The notes under the pieces: model-generated | Seen by the model: only the letters and a program-made list of their open reading frames with translations | Database searches by the model: none | Told to the model about the DNA's origin: nothing | Translations under genes and position numbers: made by a program | Part shown: piece by piece, positions 18,701 through 25,554 of the stretch | Layout: every line of letters begins with the position of its first letter | Position numbering within the stretch: the first letter of the stretch is position 1 | Origin: Fibrivirga algicola | Lineage (GTDB): Bacteria; Bacteroidota; Bacteroidia; Cytophagales; Spirosomataceae | Reading direction: 5' to 3' | DNA: 64,000 nt | Assembly (NCBI RefSeq): GCF_011742925.1 | Contig: NZ_WAEL01000002.1 | Span: 496,001 to 560,000, forward strand

Positions 18701-18987
18701 ACAAGAACAATACGGCTATGTCAGACCGATATGTTGAAGATGCATCGTATATGCGGATTCAGAACATCTCGATCGGCTATCGTCTGCCTAAGGCGCTGTT
18801 GAGCCGGGTTAAAATTCAGAACCTGCGTATCTACGGTACCGTGCAGAACCTGAAGACATTCACGAAATACTCGGGCTACGATCCTGAAATCGGCGCATTC
18901 AACAACAGCATCAAGCTGATGAACGTCGACACCGGCCACTACCCGAACCCACGCACGTTCACGATCGGCGCAAACCTGCAATTCTAG
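15760..18987 (+). CDS. SusC/RagA-family TonB-dependent outer-membrane transporter
   Basis: A 1075-residue outer-membrane oligosaccharide importer. A signal peptide (MLKHVLSGAVLLSSW to VSAQ) leads to a carboxypeptidase-regulatory-like domain (about 55-130, GTVSDEKGNGLPGATVSVKG). The TonB-box and plug region (EVVVIGYGTQKRSDVTSSI) and a 22-strand barrel ending in NLQF follow. It lacks the STN domain that would couple it to an anti-sigma factor. The open frame extends back to 15568 inside the kinase gene, but the ATG at 15760 starts the signal peptide. With the SusD gene it forms the glycan import complex. Neighbouring GH26 enzymes suggest a mannan substrate. Confidence 0.95.
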   Translation: MLKHVLSGAVLLSSWLTVSAQERTTVRPAIDKKSIVLASIKSAKREVTDLSDTKGLIKGTVSDEKGNGLPGATVSVKGTQLGTTTDANGAFSINMPTGAKTLVISFIGMTTQEVEVGSRTTLNITLQNTGQALDEVVVIGYGTQKRSDVTSSITTVKAADLKDIPAAGIDQLLQGKAAGVTVTSNGGQPGGGVSVKVRGVTSINSNDPLFVIDGVPFVGGNTSSNTGYAGLGGGDGQTGNSVMAMLNPNDIESIDVLKDASAQAIYGSQAANGVILVTTKKGKQGEGKINYEMYTGVSQVARRLDLMDLRSFARYQNQVLPIIGNPVSDEFKNPDLLGTGTDWQEAMFQHGKINNHQLSFSGGQNKTTYYLSLNYFDNTGILLGSDFKRYSSRFSLDTQLKSWAKVGISANVSRSIQNVSLADAAEGTIWWGASTSPLTPIKNIDGTWGGGQTVGGVQYYGSNLVGNSQFRGNTKTTNNIFGSLYAELQLAKGLTLRNDLSYSLGQDNNIAYQKAGNVGSTSFRSKLIDGRSDSYYWSLTNYLNYNLYQGKHGIQATLGHQAQNSYYQSISGTKVDLQANIFDLSTGSADQTTWGLNGGKGQWAMESFFARANYTFDDKYSLSASIRTDGSSNFGPNNRWGVFPGVSAGWTVSNEQFMKGSVSNVLSYTKLRVGYGVVGNQNFPGGAPNPAYVGAVTFFSGPVGFGSSNMINGIPNPNLKWESVKTANVGVDLGFLGGRIDATIDVYKKVTSDMIIFLTGPNLIGVGDQWDDLKAPLGNAGQMTNTGVDIGITTTNIKKGNFSWKTNLVFTQFNNTYDKAASAASALDGKVYYNNYLITHTTPGRPVGSFWGLQTDGLFRTQADLDASLPQFGYKVNQTETWLGDIRFKDQNGDKKIDASDYTFIGSPLPKFTYGFTNTLNYGDFDFSVFLQGSQGAKAFNFLRWQLEGMSNAYTNQMNTVNDRYTAENPNGSLPRFTNTNKNNTAMSDRYVEDASYMRIQNISIGYRLPKALLSRVKIQNLRIYGTVQNLKTFTKYSGYDPEIGAFNNSIKLMNVDTGHYPNPRTFTIGANLQF

Positions 18988-18992
18988 AAAAT

Positions 18993-19043
18993 ACCACACC
19001 CCCGGCCCCTCCCTTATTTAAGGACAGGGGCTGGGGGTGAGGT
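18993..19043. repeat. C-rich REP-like hairpin between susC and susD
   Basis: Arms 18993-19010 and 19026-19043 pair at 16 of 18 positions (core CACCCCCGGCCCCT). The same C-rich design recurs at 42204-42323. Placed just after susC, it may dampen read-through or protect the susC message. Confidence 0.6.
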
Positions 19044-19058
19044 AACACTCAAAAAAAC

Positions 19059-20630
19059 ATGAAACGTAAACTCATATATGCAGCTATGCTGGCTCCGGCT
19101 TTGTTCCTGACCAGTTGCAAAGAGACATTCATTGAACGGCCTTCGTTGTCGGGTACCACAACCGGTAACTACTACAACAACGCCGAAGAGGTACGGGCCG
19201 CCACCAGTACGTTATATAGCGGTTTACCCTGGCGCAACTACGAAAGCCGCGCGCAGGACGCGATCGGCGATGTGATGGCTGGTAACATGTTCACCTACAC
19301 CGACGTCGAGTACCTGAACTTCTCGGTATCATCGGCATCGGAGCGCATTGGTGCGTCGTGGGGTGCTTTTTACAAGATCATTGGCTATGCCAACGTGATG
19401 ATCAAGACGTTTGAAGAGAAGAAAGCTGCCGGTGGTAATGCGTCGTATCTGGACCCTGCCATCGCTGAGGCTCACTACATCCGGGGCATGCTGTACTTCT
19501 TCATCGCCCGTACCTGGGGTGCCGCGCCGATCATTACCGATCCGGGTGCAACCGCGCTGTCGGGCAACTTCAACATTCCCCGTTACCTGCAGAAAGACGT
19601 ACTCCGGTTTGCGCTGGAAGAAATGCAGATGGCCGAGAAAGGACTACCCGAGTCGGACGTACCTGGCCGGTTAACCAAGTATGTGGCGAAGGGCATGATG
19701 GCCAAACTGTACCTGTATCAGAAAGACTACGCCAACGCCAAAGCCAAGGCCGAGGAAGTGATCAACTCAGGCAAGTACATGCTGGTGAGCGACTATCAGG
19801 GCATGTTCACCAAGTCGAGCATGAACAACAACGCTGAGTCACTCTTCTCAATTCAGCACCAGTTTGCACAGGACCCCTGGGGTACGGGCAACATCAAAAA
19901 CCCGGACCGGGGCGCTGGTGCACTACGCACGGCCGAAGCCGATGCTTGGGAGATGTACGTACCCTCGGTGGATATGCTGAAAGAGTACGAGTTTGGTGAT
20001 CTGCGCCGGAAATGGTCTGTAATGGAACAAGGCTGGACGAACCCAAACTGGAAGCCACAGCGTGCCAATGCCCCCGCTTACAACGCGTTTATGGCCAACG
20101 GTTTCAAATATGACACCCTGCAACCCGTGAACGACGGTGGTAGCCTGGCTCCAACCCGTGCTAATATCGTGAAGTACTTCGCTGGTCCGGGCAAAACGTT
20201 TGGTGGCGATCCGGTATTGGGTCAGAACTCAGGCAACAACGTAGTGCTGCTGCGTTACGCCGACATTTTGCTGATCTACGCTGAAGCGGTGCTGGGTAGC
20301 CAAGGGTCAACGTCGGATGCGAAAGCGCTGGATGCTCTGAATAAAGTGCGTAGCCGCGCTGGTCTGCCTGCAAAGTCGGCGATCACAAACAAGGACATTC
20401 TGCATGAGCGCCGGGTTGAGTTCGCGTTTGAAGGCGATTACTGGTACGACATTCAGCGTCAGGGATATGCCGCTGCAAAAGCAATCATCGACAAGCAGGA
20501 TCGGGGTACGAAGGCGTATTCGAACTTCATTACCAACTTCTCTGAAGACAAGATGTTTCTGCCTATCCCCGCTGGCGAAATCGTACAAGACCCTGAGCTA
20601 GGCAAAGACCCCGTTCCGTATTACAAGTAA
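19059..20630 (+). CDS. SusD/RagB-family surface glycan-binding lipoprotein
   Basis: A 523-residue outer-membrane lipoprotein that caps the SusC barrel and binds oligosaccharides. The lipobox ends at Cys20 (FLTSC). The N-terminal SusD domain (SGTTTGNYYNNAEEVRAAT, repeated TPR-like helices such as EAHYIRGMLYFF) and the C-terminal part (LLRYADILLIYAEAV, LNKVRSRAGLPA, ERRVEFAFEGDYWYDIQR) are complete. It lies 71 bases after susC, separated by a C-rich hairpin, and is followed by a surface-binding lipoprotein gene. Family and pairing are firm. The ligand is inferred as mannan from the adjacent GH26. Confidence 0.95.
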   Translation: MKRKLIYAAMLAPALFLTSCKETFIERPSLSGTTTGNYYNNAEEVRAATSTLYSGLPWRNYESRAQDAIGDVMAGNMFTYTDVEYLNFSVSSASERIGASWGAFYKIIGYANVMIKTFEEKKAAGGNASYLDPAIAEAHYIRGMLYFFIARTWGAAPIITDPGATALSGNFNIPRYLQKDVLRFALEEMQMAEKGLPESDVPGRLTKYVAKGMMAKLYLYQKDYANAKAKAEEVINSGKYMLVSDYQGMFTKSSMNNNAESLFSIQHQFAQDPWGTGNIKNPDRGAGALRTAEADAWEMYVPSVDMLKEYEFGDLRRKWSVMEQGWTNPNWKPQRANAPAYNAFMANGFKYDTLQPVNDGGSLAPTRANIVKYFAGPGKTFGGDPVLGQNSGNNVVLLRYADILLIYAEAVLGSQGSTSDAKALDALNKVRSRAGLPAKSAITNKDILHERRVEFAFEGDYWYDIQRQGYAAAKAIIDKQDRGTKAYSNFITNFSEDKMFLPIPAGEIVQDPELGKDPVPYYK

Positions 20631-20718
20631 GTGAGGTAATTAGTGATTGGGTAAATGAGGCAATTAAGTAAGTAGCTGATTTTACTCAATCAACCAAGAA
20701 CCACAAAACATCAAACAC

Positions 20719-21807
20719 ATGAAATTCAACACCTTATATAGCGTAGTAAGCTTATCGGCACTGACCCTGGCAACCGGGTTGGCCATCAGCTCCTGCCAGA
20801 AAGATACCGACGGTAGCCCCCAGATTGGACCCGGCAACCCTGTCGCTACCAAAGTGATGCCCGACTCAGCAGCAGGTGGTACACTGGTGACCCTGACCGG
20901 CACCGGCTTGGGCGACATTCGGACGATCATGTTCGAAAAACAGAACGTACCTGCGGGCTTTCAGTCAACGCTGAATACCGATGGCGCGATCATGTTCCGG
21001 GTGCCAACCGAGGCAGCGGGCGGTAAGCAAAACATCATGCTCACCAACAGCGCTGGCCAAACGCTGACCGTGCCCTTTAAAGTGCTCGCATTCCCGACCG
21101 TAACGGCGGTTTCGATGTACGACTTCACAAAGGGAACTCAGGTGACCATCACGGGTAATAACCTTGACGACGTTACGTCGGTTGCCGTTGCTGATTCGCT
21201 GAAGGGCATTTCAGATGCTGCTACGATTGTATCAAAATCAAAGAAAGAGCTGGTCATCACTATGCCCGCTTCGTCACTCAACCGGGGAACGCTGGCTATC
21301 ACAAACAGCACTGGTCGGATTCGCACCAAGCAGGAGTTTACCAATATTGACAAAGCTTTCCCGATTTTCACTGATGCGTATGGAACTGGCTACCAAGATA
21401 ATTCGTGGGGTGACGCCGGGGCAAAATCAACTAAAGAAGCTGTTTTTGGCACCGCTTCTGCAGCAAAAACATTCCAGAAAGGCAACTGGCATCTGATTGC
21501 CTTCGCCAACTGGTCGGGCGTAGCTTATGATGCCTCATATACGTACCTGACGGGCTGGATTAAAGGCGGATCAGCTGACTATGCGCTGTACATAACGACT
21601 GATGCCAGCAAAGCCGGTTTCGGTAACTACGTCGACGCTAACCAGGTGAACGTAAAAGCCGGAGTTTGGAACTACTTCAAGATCAAGCTATCGGACATGG
21701 ATTTCTGGGCACCCGGCAAGACCATGCAACAGCTTGGCTTCCGCATCAAAGGCCCGGACAAGCAGGACGAAACGTTCTACTTCGATAACATCATGCTGGT
21801 GAAGTAA
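20719..21807 (+). CDS. IPT/TIG-domain surface glycan-binding lipoprotein (SusE-position)
   Basis: A 362-residue lipoprotein (lipobox AISSC, Cys26). Two IPT/TIG immunoglobulin-like repeats follow (about 42-120 with GGTLVTLTGTGLGDI, and 123-215 with GTQVTITGNNLDDVTSV). The C-terminal beta-sandwich (about 220-362: YGTGYQDNSWGDAG, GSADYALYITTD, FYFDNIMLVK) resembles a carbohydrate-binding module. It sits directly behind SusD, where surface glycan-binding proteins normally sit, and is most likely the locus's extra cell-surface binding protein. The binding specificity cannot be read. Confidence 0.85.
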   Translation: MKFNTLYSVVSLSALTLATGLAISSCQKDTDGSPQIGPGNPVATKVMPDSAAGGTLVTLTGTGLGDIRTIMFEKQNVPAGFQSTLNTDGAIMFRVPTEAAGGKQNIMLTNSAGQTLTVPFKVLAFPTVTAVSMYDFTKGTQVTITGNNLDDVTSVAVADSLKGISDAATIVSKSKKELVITMPASSLNRGTLAITNSTGRIRTKQEFTNIDKAFPIFTDAYGTGYQDNSWGDAGAKSTKEAVFGTASAAKTFQKGNWHLIAFANWSGVAYDASYTYLTGWIKGGSADYALYITTDASKAGFGNYVDANQVNVKAGVWNYFKIKLSDMDFWAPGKTMQQLGFRIKGPDKQDETFYFDNIMLVK

Positions 21808-21846
21808 CTGACCAAGGTTCGTTACCACCAATTCTTGATGAAACAG

Positions 21847-21879
21847 CAAAGAGCACCGGAGCATTTTCGGTGCTCTTTG
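21847..21879 (+). terminator. 12-bp hairpin terminator after the SusCD/binding-protein genes
   Basis: CAAAGAGCACCG (21847-21858) and its reverse complement (21868-21879) flank a 9-base loop. It follows the lipoprotein stop by 40 bases. The descending arm ends CTTTG, giving only a short T-run. Confidence 0.65.
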
Positions 21880-21914
21880 TCTAAGTGGTGGTTTATCTTT
21901 TCCTCTCAACTGTG

Positions 21915-21926
21915 ACTTCGCGAAGT
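21915..21926. repeat. Palindrome ACTTCGCGAAGT
   Basis: A 12-base perfect palindrome in the gap before the GH26 gene. Its CTTCGCG core also occurs in the hairpin at 1283-1335. It may be an operator or a fragment of a dispersed palindromic element. Confidence 0.3.
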
Positions 21927-22017
21927 AGTGCATCGCTTTTCGTTGTGCTATTGCTTTTTCGCCAGTCAACGTACCCGTACTACTATCAATCAACGTTTCT
22001 GAAAAATCTTTCCCTGT

Positions 22018-23718
22018 ATGCAGTATACTTTATCTGATACACTTCAGCGGGTGCTAATCCTAATTTTCTTCCTTACGCTGACTATCCCCAGCTTCGCCGC
22101 CGACCCAATTCGAGTTGAGGCAGAAACCGGCGTGTTGACAGGCGTAAGCACCGCCACGGCAACGGCGGGCTATTCCGGGGCAGGGTACGTTACCGGCCTC
22201 GATGCAGACACCGACAAGATCGTGATGATCTTCACGGCAAAAGCGGGGCTGTACGATCTGGACATTGGCTACGCCTCTCCCTTTGGTAATAAAGGCATCG
22301 ACTTTCAGTTAAATGACGAAAAAAGCAATGGCACACTACCAGGTACGTCGGCGGGTTTTCGCACGGCCAGTCTGGGTACGTTCATGCTGAAAGAGGGCCA
22401 GAACACCATCACCATTTTTCGGGGCTGGGGCTATTTCGACGTAGATTACTTACTGCTTACACCCGCTACTGCCGTGCAACCCGCCAAACCACCCAAAACG
22501 CTAGTCGATCCGCAGGCCACCGCCGCTACGAAAGGGCTATTCTCGTACCTCGTCGACCAGTATGGCAGCAAGGTGATTTCGGCGCAGCAGGACGATGTAG
22601 AATACATTCTGGAGAAAACAGGCAAAGAACCCGCCATCGGAGCATTTGACCTGATCGACTACTCCCCTACCCGCGTGCAGAATGGCGTGAAGCCCATCCG
22701 AACCAGCGAAGCCATCATCGACTGGGCGAAGAAAGGCGACGGCCGGGGCATCATCAGCCTGATGTGGCATTGGAACGCCCCCACCGATCTGATCAACCTG
22801 GCACCCGACAAACTTTGGTGGCGCGGCTTTTACACCGATGCCACCACGTTCGATCTGGCCGCTGTACTGGCCGACAAAAACGGTGCGAAATACAAACTGC
22901 TCCTAAGCGACATAGACGCCATTGCTGTTCAACTCAAGAAATTTCAGGCCGCCAACGTACCTGTACTCTGGCGACCGCTGCACGAAGCCCCCGGCGGCTG
23001 GTTCTGGTGGGGAGCCAAAGGCGCGGGTCCGTTTAAAGAGCTTTGGACCATCCTGTACGATCGCCTTACCAACGTCCATAACCTGCACAACTTGATCTGG
23101 GTCTACACCGCCACCGACACCTTCAATGCCGAGTGGTACCCCGGCGATCAGTACGTCGATGTAGTTGGTCTGGACATATATGCTGATGCCAGTTCGAACA
23201 TGAGCGGCAACTGGCGCAGCGCCCTGACGCCCCTGAACGGAAAGAAGCTCGTGACCTTATCGGAAACGGGCAATCTGCCCAGCGCCGACAAAATACGCGG
23301 CTTTGGCACCTGGTGGTCGTGGTTCGCTGTCTGGACCGGCACCGACTACATCAAAAAGCAGCCCGTAGACCAGCTCAAAGCAACCTTCCTCGATGCTGAC
23401 GTCATTACCCGCGACGAACTACCCGACTGGCGATTGGCCGCACCGGTTCTAACCGCCACTGAACCGCCGTTTCAACTGGCTATTCTGGGCAATCCGGTTC
23501 GGGGCAACCAAGTCAATCTAGAGATCAAGGGCGCAAAATCCGTACCGCTCACGCTCCGCCTGACCGATGCGCTTGGTCGTCAATTCATCGATGAACTGGT
23601 TGTCCCTGCCTCCGCCGTAACCCGACACCAGCTAACTATAGGCTCGCAACCCGGTATCTATTTTTTACGTGTCAGTAGTCAGGTTGGTACAAAGACTTTG
23701 AGGATTGTGACGTACTAA
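22018..23718 (+). CDS. GH26 endo-beta-mannanase with N-terminal CBM and T9SS sorting tail
   Basis: A 566-residue secreted mannanase. A signal peptide (to about residue 28) is followed by a CBM6/35-like sandwich (about 30-150: IRVEAETG, FDVDYLLLTP). The GH26 barrel spans about 160-465 and a type IX secretion C-terminal domain about 485-566 (LAILGNPVRGNQVNLEI, PGIYFLRV, TLRIVTY). The acid/base is Glu323 in RPLHEAPGGWFWWG and the nucleophile is Glu416 in TLSETGN. The T9SS tail predicts surface attachment or release through the Por machinery. It lies directly downstream of the SusCD block and is the best clue that the locus handles a mannan. It is the only protein in the window where I see such a tail. 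Confidence 0.93.
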   Translation: MQYTLSDTLQRVLILIFFLTLTIPSFAADPIRVEAETGVLTGVSTATATAGYSGAGYVTGLDADTDKIVMIFTAKAGLYDLDIGYASPFGNKGIDFQLNDEKSNGTLPGTSAGFRTASLGTFMLKEGQNTITIFRGWGYFDVDYLLLTPATAVQPAKPPKTLVDPQATAATKGLFSYLVDQYGSKVISAQQDDVEYILEKTGKEPAIGAFDLIDYSPTRVQNGVKPIRTSEAIIDWAKKGDGRGIISLMWHWNAPTDLINLAPDKLWWRGFYTDATTFDLAAVLADKNGAKYKLLLSDIDAIAVQLKKFQAANVPVLWRPLHEAPGGWFWWGAKGAGPFKELWTILYDRLTNVHNLHNLIWVYTATDTFNAEWYPGDQYVDVVGLDIYADASSNMSGNWRSALTPLNGKKLVTLSETGNLPSADKIRGFGTWWSWFAVWTGTDYIKKQPVDQLKATFLDADVITRDELPDWRLAAPVLTATEPPFQLAILGNPVRGNQVNLEIKGAKSVPLTLRLTDALGRQFIDELVVPASAVTRHQLTIGSQPGIYFLRVSSQVGTKTLRIVTY

Positions 23719-23733
23719 AACGGCGTTTGTGGT

Positions 23734-23753
23734 TTGCTGTTGCCTAACAGCAA
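23734..23753 (+). terminator. 8-bp hairpin after GH26
   Basis: TTGCTGTT and AACAGCAA flank a GCCT loop, 16 bases after the GH26 stop. It is a compact stem without a clear T-tract and a weak terminator candidate. Confidence 0.35.
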
Positions 23754-23833
23754 CAACCTACCTAGCCCTATAGCACACCAGTAACCCATCAATCAAATTT
23801 CAGTCCTACATCCATTCTTATTCCCTAAACCAA

Positions 23834-25378
23834 ATGAACTTGTTAAAGATAGCCCTGCTGGCAAGCTTGATAGCAGCGGTTGAAACACCTACCCAGGCGC
23901 AAAAACTGGGCCTGTTCGACGGTCATACCGACATTGGCAACGTAACCAAGAAAGGCTCAGCCTCCTTCAATTCGAAAACGAACGAGTACAACATGTCGGG
24001 GGCGGGCTACAACATCTGGTTCGACCACGACGAGTTTCACTTCATGTGGAAACGAATGAAAGGCGATTTCATCTTGACTACCCGCGCTTCGCTCGTAGGC
24101 AAAGGCGTTGACCCGCACCGGAAAGTGGGCTGGATGGTTCGAAGCAGCCTGGATAGTAACTCAGCGCACATTAACGCGGCCGAACATGGCGACGGGCTGA
24201 CCTCGCTGCAATTCCGGCGCACGAAAGGAGCCAAGACTGAAGAGATGCGCTCTAAGATGACCGGTGCCGATGTAATTCAGCTCGAGCGGCAGGGTAATAA
24301 ATACATCATGTCGGTGGCCAAATTCGGCGATACGTTCGTGACCGAAGAAGTAACCGATCTAGACCTGGGCGATGAAGTGTACGTAGGGCTGTTCATCGGC
24401 TCGCACAATAAAGACGTGGTAGAGCAAGGCGTTTTTCAGGATGTCCGCATGTACGTACCTGCCCCCGCTACCCTGGTTCCGTACAGAGAGTACCTCGGCA
24501 GCGACCTTGAAGTACTCGATGTAGCTACCGGTCACCGCGAAAAACTGTATCACTCGCCCGTATCGATTCAGGCCCCGAACTGGACGCTCGACAATAAGGC
24601 GTTGATCTACAACGGCGACGGAAAAATCTACCGCTTCGACCTGAAGAAGAAAACGCCGACCCTGCTCAATACCGGCGAGGTGACCAATAACAACAACGAC
24701 CACGTGATCTCGTTCGATGGCAAGATGCTGGGCCTCAGTAACAGCAACACGCCCACGCCCGACGGCCCCAAGTCGATCATTTATACAGTACCTATCAGCG
24801 GTGGGACACCCAAACGAATCACGCCCACTGGTCATTCGTACCTACACGGCTGGTCGCCCGATGGACAGTGGCTGGTCTTTACCGCTCAACGCGATGGAGA
24901 CTACAATATCTATAAAGTGCCGGCCAATGGCGGCCCTGAGGTGCAGCTGACCACCGCGAAAGGTCTCGACGACGGCCCCGAGTATTCGCCCGATGGAAAG
25001 TACATTTATTTCAACTCGACCCGCAGCGGCCTGATGCAGCTTTGGCGCATGAAGACCGACGGCAGCGAGCAGGAGCAGATTACCAACGACGAGTTTAACA
25101 ACTGGTTTCCGCATATCTCACCGGATGGCAAGCAGATGGTGTTCCTCTCGTTTGGTCAGGACGTAAAACCCGACGATCACCCGTTCTACAAGCGCGTTTA
25201 CCTGCGCCATCTGCCCCTCGAAAACGGCAACCCAGTTAAGACCAAGCCCAAAACAATTGCCTATCTGTATGGCGGACAGGGCACGATCAACACGCCATCC
25301 TGGTCGCCCGACAGTAAGAAAGTAGCTTTTATCAGTAATTCAGGACCAGTAGCGACACCACCCATTTCGGGCAAGTAA
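23834..25378 (+). CDS. Secreted TolB-like propeller protein with N-terminal DUF1349-like domain
   Basis: A 514-residue exported protein of unknown function. After a signal peptide (to about residue 22) comes a concanavalin-like region (about 25-205: FWHD-type strands YNIWFDHDEFHFMWKRM, GWMVRSSLDSNSAH). Next comes a six-bladed TolB/PD40 propeller (about 225-505) with repeats such as WSPDGQWLVFTAQRDGDYNIYKV and YSPDGKYIYFNSTRSG. Such proteins often accompany sugar-utilisation genes in Bacteroidota. No catalytic residues are evident, so a binding or scaffolding role is the modest inference. It follows GH26 by about 115 bases on the same strand. Confidence 0.8.
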   Translation: MNLLKIALLASLIAAVETPTQAQKLGLFDGHTDIGNVTKKGSASFNSKTNEYNMSGAGYNIWFDHDEFHFMWKRMKGDFILTTRASLVGKGVDPHRKVGWMVRSSLDSNSAHINAAEHGDGLTSLQFRRTKGAKTEEMRSKMTGADVIQLERQGNKYIMSVAKFGDTFVTEEVTDLDLGDEVYVGLFIGSHNKDVVEQGVFQDVRMYVPAPATLVPYREYLGSDLEVLDVATGHREKLYHSPVSIQAPNWTLDNKALIYNGDGKIYRFDLKKKTPTLLNTGEVTNNNNDHVISFDGKMLGLSNSNTPTPDGPKSIIYTVPISGGTPKRITPTGHSYLHGWSPDGQWLVFTAQRDGDYNIYKVPANGGPEVQLTTAKGLDDGPEYSPDGKYIYFNSTRSGLMQLWRMKTDGSEQEQITNDEFNNWFPHISPDGKQMVFLSFGQDVKPDDHPFYKRVYLRHLPLENGNPVKTKPKTIAYLYGGQGTINTPSWSPDSKKVAFISNSGPVATPPISGK

Positions 25379-25386
25379 TGTACGTC

Positions 25387-25428
25387 AACCGGTCTACCCC
25401 CGCCCTAAAGGGGGTGGGTAGACCGGTT
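25387..25428. terminator. 13-bp inverted repeat with C/G-rich core
   Basis: AACCGGTCTACCC (25387-25399) is the reverse complement of 25416-25428. The interior (CCCTAAAGGGGG) pairs further, giving a long G+C-rich stem just after the TolB-like gene. It resembles the REP-like elements and may act as a terminator. Confidence 0.55.
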
Positions 25429-25554
25429 ACAACGTCCCAGTGAATCAATCTTAGGAGTATAGATAGGATAATTACCCACCAACCTTGCTTTGCTTTGAAA
25501 CAGCTGGCTGTTGGTGCGGTTTCCGCCGCGGTCAGCCTTTAACCTGCACTCCTT

